8,071 nucleotides of DNA from Acidobacteriota bacterium (GTDB lineage Bacteria > Acidobacteriota > Vicinamibacteria > Vicinamibacterales > 2-12-FULL-66-21). Position numbers and translations under genes: made by a program. The notes beneath the pieces were generated by a model that saw only the letters and a program-made list of their open reading frames with translations, was not told the DNA's origin and ran no database searches. The DNA lies in the NCBI GenBank assembly GCA_013694845.1, contig JACDBQ010000038.1, positions 1 through 8,071 of the forward strand, read 5' to 3'. Positions 5,156-8,071 of this stretch are shown piece after piece (position 1 is the stretch's first letter; every line of letters starts with the position of its first letter).

Positions 5156-6722
5156 GACCGCGACCATGCCACCTGACCGGCTGTTCAGGGATCCCGGAAC
5201 GTTGACCGGCTGGGACCCATCGGTTGAGCTAGGGTTTTCGGGCCAGTTCCCGTTCACCCGCGGCATCCAGACCACCATGTACCGGGGCCGGCTCTGGACC
5301 ATGCGCCAATACGCCGGGTTCGGCACGGCAGCCGAGTCGAACGGCCGTTACCGGTATCTGCTCGGCCAGGGTGTGTCGGGGCTCAGCGTCGCGTTCGATC
5401 TTCCCACGCAAATGGGCTACGACTCCGATCATCCGCTCGCGGCGGGCGAAGTCGGACGCGTGGGCGTCGCCATCGATTCCATCGAAGACATGGCCGACCT
5501 GTTCGACGCGATCCCGCTCGACCGCGTGTCGACGTCGATGACGATCAACGCCACCGCCATCATCCTGCTCGCGCTCTATATCGGGGTCGCGCGGCGGCAG
5601 GGGGTGGCGGCCACGGCGCTGTCGGGCACGATCCAGAACGACATCCTCAAGGAATACGTGGCGCGCGGCACCTACATCTATCCACCTCGCCCATCACTTC
5701 GGATCGTCACCGACATCTTCGCCTACTGCGAGCGCGAGTTACCCAACTGGAACACGATTTCGATCAGCGGGTACCATATCCGCGAGGCGGGCGCCACCGC
5801 CGTCCAGGAGGTGGCCTTCACATTTGCCAACGCGATCGCCTATGTCGACGCCGCGCGGGCGGCGGGGCTCGAGGTGAACGCCTTCGGTCAGCGCTTGTCG
5901 TTCTTCTTCAATGCGCATAACGATTTTCTGGAAGAAGTCGCCAAGTTCCGGGCGGCCCGGCGGCTGTGGGCGCGCATCATGCGCGATCGGTTCGGGGCCA
6001 CCAATCCGCGGGCGCAGCAGCTTCGCTTTCATACCCAGACGGCCGGCAGCACCCTCACCGCCCAGCAACCCGACAACAACATCGTCCGGGTGGCCGTGCA
6101 GGCACTCGCCGCGGTGATCGGGGGCACGCAGTCGCTGCACTGCAACGGCCGCGATGAGGCGCTGGCGTTGCCAACTGAGGAGTCCGCCCGTACGGCATTG
6201 CGGACCCAGCAGATCATCGCCCAGGAGAGCGGGGTCGCCCACACGGTGGACCCGTTCGGCGGCGCGTATGCCATCGAGGAACTGACGAACCGGATCGAGG
6301 CCGGCGCCCGCGCCCTGATCGCTCGCATCGACGCGTCCGGCGGCACGCTGGACGCGATCGAGGCCGGCATCATTCAGCGCGAGATCCAGGAGTCGGCGTA
6401 CCGCGCCCAGCAGAGCGTCGAATCAGGCGAGTCAATCGTGGTCGGCGTAAACCGCTACGCCACGACCGGCGGATCGTCGATCGACATGCTGACGATCGAC
6501 GCCGCGGTGGAACAGCGGCAGATCGAACGGGTGAACGCTGTCCGCGCGGCACGCGACGGTGCCGCCTGGCAGTCCGCCATCGACGACATCCACACGGCTG
6601 CATCGGGGTCCGCGAACCTGGTGCCGCCCATTGTGCGGGCCGTCGAAGCACGAGCCACCGTCGGAGAGATTTCCGACGCCATGCGGTCGGTCTTCGGCGA
6701 ACACGAAGAGATCGATGTCTGA
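5154..6722 (+). CDS. mcmA1: Methylmalonyl-CoA mutase, large (catalytic) subunit without B12 domain
   Basis: Adenosylcobalamin-dependent acyl-CoA mutase barrel, which interconverts (R)-methylmalonyl-CoA and succinyl-CoA in propionate and branched amino acid metabolism. The 522 residues cover only the substrate-binding barrel; the B12-binding domain (DxHxxG) is absent, as in split mutases whose small subunit is encoded separately. Seen: FPFTRGIQTTMYRGRLWTMR (32-51), RQYAGFGTAAESN with Tyr53, GLSVAFDLPTQMGYDSDHPL (76-95), RPSLRI with Arg183, SISGYHIREAG with His208, FHTQTAGSTLTAQQPDNN (292-309). Tyr53 and Arg183 correspond to the Tyr/Arg pair typical of methylmalonyl-CoA mutase rather than the Phe/Gln of isobutyryl-CoA mutase. 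The usual HTNS/HTNA motif is HCNG (329-332). An in-frame stop at 5124-5126 limits the 5' end, so the N-terminus is shorter than in many relatives. Start is ATG 5154 or ATG 5166; neither has a Shine-Dalgarno site. The 3' end overlaps the ATPase gene by 8 bp. No small subunit, epimerase or MeaB gene is in view. Confidence 0.93.
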   Translation: MTATMPPDRLFRDPGTLTGWDPSVELGFSGQFPFTRGIQTTMYRGRLWTMRQYAGFGTAAESNGRYRYLLGQGVSGLSVAFDLPTQMGYDSDHPLAAGEVGRVGVAIDSIEDMADLFDAIPLDRVSTSMTINATAIILLALYIGVARRQGVAATALSGTIQNDILKEYVARGTYIYPPRPSLRIVTDIFAYCERELPNWNTISISGYHIREAGATAVQEVAFTFANAIAYVDAARAAGLEVNAFGQRLSFFFNAHNDFLEEVAKFRAARRLWARIMRDRFGATNPRAQQLRFHTQTAGSTLTAQQPDNNIVRVAVQALAAVIGGTQSLHCNGRDEALALPTEESARTALRTQQIIAQESGVAHTVDPFGGAYAIEELTNRIEAGARALIARIDASGGTLDAIEAGIIQREIQESAYRAQQSVESGESIVVGVNRYATTGGSSIDMLTIDAAVEQRQIERVNAVRAARDGAAWQSAIDDIHTAASGSANLVPPIVRAVEARATVGEISDAMRSVFGEHEEIDV

Positions 6723-7854
6723 AGGACGGGATCCGGGGCGCGGGATGCGGGATGCGGACGCATCCCTCACTCCGCATCCCGCACCCCGGCTCCTGGCCGT
6801 CGACAGCCTGACCGCGGGATTCGACATTGGCGGCCGGTTCGTCCCGGCCGTCATGGACGTCAGCTTCGAGGTGGACGCCGGCGAGACCCTGTGCCTCGTG
6901 GGTGAATCGGGCAGCGGCAAGTCGGTGACGGCGCTGTCCATCATCCGGCTCGTTCAGACCCCGGGCCGGATCGCCGCGGGAGCCGTCCGTCTCAACGGTC
7001 GCAATCTCATGGACCTCGGCGAGCGCGACATGCAGCACGTCCGCGGCGCCGAGATCGGCTTCGTCTTCCAGGAGCCGATGACCGCGTTGAATCCGGTCTT
7101 CACGATCGGCTATCAGATCGAAGAGACGCTGCGCATTCACCGACGCGCCACGCGCCGGACGGCCAGGTCACTCGCGATCGGGTTGCTGGCCTCGGTCAGC
7201 GTCCCCGACCCGCAGCGCCGCGTGGACGAATATCCGCACCAGCTGTCCGGTGGCCTGCGCCAGCGTGCCCTCATCGCACTCGCGCTCGCCTGCGAGCCGA
7301 AGCTGCTGATCGCCGACGAACCGACGACGGCACTCGACGTGACGATCCAGGCGCAGATTCTCGAGCTGCTGCGGGAGCTGCAGCAACGTCTGGGGCTCGG
7401 CCTCCTGCTCATCACCCACGACCTCGGCGTCGTCGCGGAGATGGCTGACCGGGTAGCGGTGATGTACGCCGGACGGATCGTCGAACACGCACCGGTGCAG
7501 GCGCTCTTCGCTGATCCGAAGCACCCGTACACGCGGGGGCTGCTGGACTCCATTCCCGGCGACGCGCCCGGCACGCGGCTGCGCGCCATCCAGGGAACGG
7601 TCCCCCCCCTCGGCGCCCTGCCTTCGGGCTGTTCGTTCGTGACCCGTTATCCGAATCGCTTCGAACCGTGTCCGGTTGCGCATCCCGCAGATACAGTGTT
7701 CGCTCTTCCGCCTGACCGGCCTGCGTCCACGCTGCGGCGGCCCGCCCAAGCTTCAGCCAACGCCGAACGCGGAGGTCACGCGGCGGAGCCACCCCGAACC
7801 GTCAAGTGCTACCTGCACGGACCCGCGGTCGAACCGCCCGGGGTCGTCCGGTGA
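6715..7854 (+). CDS. dppD: Dipeptide/oligopeptide-type ABC transporter ATP-binding protein (DppD/OppD family)
   Basis: Cytosolic ATPase that would pair with a DppF/OppF partner to drive a peptide- or nickel-type importer. From the ATG at 6715 it has 379 residues: a variable tail (1-25), then LLAVDSLTAGF, Walker A GESGSGKS (63-70), Q-loop Gln119 in FVFQEPMTALNP, signature LSGGLRQR (178-185), Walker B LLIADEPTTALD (197-208), H-loop His235 in LLITHDLGVVAEMADRV, and the Opp/Dpp C-terminal region PYTRGLLDSIPG to VKCYLHGP (271-370). In that region relatives have four cysteines, reported to hold a 4Fe-4S cluster in some DppD proteins; here Cys306, Cys319 and Cys365 remain, but the second is Tyr312 (FVTRYP for FxPRCP). 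The stretch between the last two Cys is unusually long and Pro/Ala-rich. The ATG overlaps the mutase stop (ATGTCTGA); an in-frame ATG at 6745 is an alternative. Residues 7-25 are encoded by a REP-like palindrome. The transported substrate cannot be told from sequence. Confidence 0.92.
   Translation: MSEGRDPGRGMRDADASLTPHPAPRLLAVDSLTAGFDIGGRFVPAVMDVSFEVDAGETLCLVGESGSGKSVTALSIIRLVQTPGRIAAGAVRLNGRNLMDLGERDMQHVRGAEIGFVFQEPMTALNPVFTIGYQIEETLRIHRRATRRTARSLAIGLLASVSVPDPQRRVDEYPHQLSGGLRQRALIALALACEPKLLIADEPTTALDVTIQAQILELLRELQQRLGLGLLLITHDLGVVAEMADRVAVMYAGRIVEHAPVQALFADPKHPYTRGLLDSIPGDAPGTRLRAIQGTVPPLGALPSGCSFVTRYPNRFEPCPVAHPADTVFALPPDRPASTLRRPAQASANAERGGHAAEPPRTVKCYLHGPAVEPPGVVR
6733..6789. repeat. 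REP-like palindrome within the 5' end of the ATPase gene
   Basis: An 18-base arm at 6733-6750 (CCGGGGCGCGGGATGCGG) pairs with 6772-6789 (CCGCATCCCGCACCCCGG) with a single mismatch. Inside it a second hairpin, GGGATGC / GCATCCC (6749-6755 and 6760-6766) with loop GGAC, can form instead or as well. The unit GGGATGC occurs twice on the left and its complement GCATCCC twice on the right. This looks like a small repeated extragenic palindrome that landed at the mutase/ATPase junction and is read through in frame. Only one copy is in the window. Confidence 0.65.
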
Positions 7855-8071
7855 CTGCGCCGCTGCTCGACGTGCGGAACCTGACCAAGGAGTTCACGCG
7901 ACAGAAGGGGATCTTCGGCAAGGCGACGTCCGTCCGGGCGGTCGATGACGTCACCTTCAGCATTGCCGAGGGCGAAACGTTCGGCCTGGTCGGGGAATCC
8001 GGCAGCGGAAAGACCACCACGGGACGCTGCATCCTCCGTCTGATCGAACCGACGTCCGGCGAGGTCCGCTT
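7851..8071 (+). CDS. dppF: Dipeptide/oligopeptide-type ABC transporter ATP-binding protein (DppF/OppF family), N-terminal part
   Basis: Second ATPase of the peptide-type transporter, cut by the window end after 73 codons. The GTG at 7851 overlaps the previous stop as GTGA, a classical coupled-translation junction. The product begins MTAPLLDVRNLTKEFTRQKG and then IFGKATSVRAVDDVTFSI. The insertion between the first beta strand and VRAVDDVTF (KGIFGKATS) is the mark of the DppF/OppF branch rather than DppD. Walker A is GESGSGKT at 52-59, followed by TTGRCILRLIEPTSGEVR, also typical of DppF. Signature, Walker B and the C-terminal region lie beyond the window. The order DppD then DppF is usual. The permease and binding-protein genes are not upstream, so they are either downstream or elsewhere. 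Confidence 0.92.
   Translation, partial: MTAPLLDVRNLTKEFTRQKGIFGKATSVRAVDDVTFSIAEGETFGLVGESGSGKTTTGRCILRLIEPTSGEVR

Noticed and set aside
4606..5157. 183-codon + strand open frame opposite the small gene
   Set aside because: Ser/Arg/Ala-rich with no motif and no ribosome site; it runs through the - strand promoter and gene.
6559..6714. Longer 5' extension of the DppD-type ATPase
   Set aside because: This stretch is the C-terminal coding part of the mutase in another frame and gives a non-family sequence. The ATG at 6715 next to the mutase stop is the sensible start.
6370..7140. 256-codon - strand open frame over the mutase/ATPase junction
   Set aside because: Shadow of two well-supported + strand genes; low-complexity Arg-rich product.

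Overview
The window is an ordinary, densely packed, GC-rich bacterial chromosome segment. Its genes are housekeeping or central-metabolism genes with short gaps, several GTG starts and two short stop/start overlaps. It carries no rRNA, tRNA, CRISPR array, phage gene or transposase that I can recognise. The gene content (split B12-dependent mutase, Dpp/Opp-type ABC ATPases, GlgC next to enolase and a cofactor-independent phosphoglycerate mutase) and a small GGGATGC-type palindrome would suit an Acidobacteriota-like soil bacterium such as the Vicinamibacteria. That placement is inference from general style, not proof.

Left part (1-4583, all + strand): the C-terminal end of a cyclase-family (kynurenine formamidase-like) hydrolase, then glgC (ADP-glucose pyrophosphorylase), eno (enolase) and gpmI (cofactor-independent phosphoglycerate mutase). 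The cyclase stop and glgC start are 7 bp apart, eno follows glgC after 51 bp with a good ribosome site, and gpmI starts on the base after the eno stop codon. eno and gpmI catalyse consecutive steps of lower glycolysis. glgC diverts glucose-1-phosphate into glycogen. The set therefore looks like one carbon-flow transcription unit.

Middle (4584-5153): one small - strand gene (103 residues, function not recognised) converges with gpmI and is divergent from the mutase gene. The 216-bp divergent spacer is the most interesting non-coding stretch. On the - strand it has a near-perfect sigma70 promoter (TTGACA, 17 bp, TACAAT), followed by a leader of about 126 nt. That leader has possible hairpins and a 29-codon open frame whose stop codon overlaps the strong Shine-Dalgarno site of the small gene. 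On the + strand an extended -10 element (TGTTACAAT) overlaps the first ATG of the mutase gene.

Right part (5154-8071, + strand): the large (catalytic) subunit of a methylmalonyl-CoA-type mutase without a B12-binding domain. Next come a DppD/OppD-type ATPase overlapping it by 8 bp and the start of a DppF/OppF-type ATPase overlapping that by 4 bp, which runs off the window. The mutase/ATPase junction contains a REP-like palindrome that codes for an odd N-terminal tail on the ATPase. I found no clear previously undescribed system. The best candidates for follow-up are the leader of the small - strand gene, the palindrome inside the ATPase reading frame, and the apparently leaderless mutase start.
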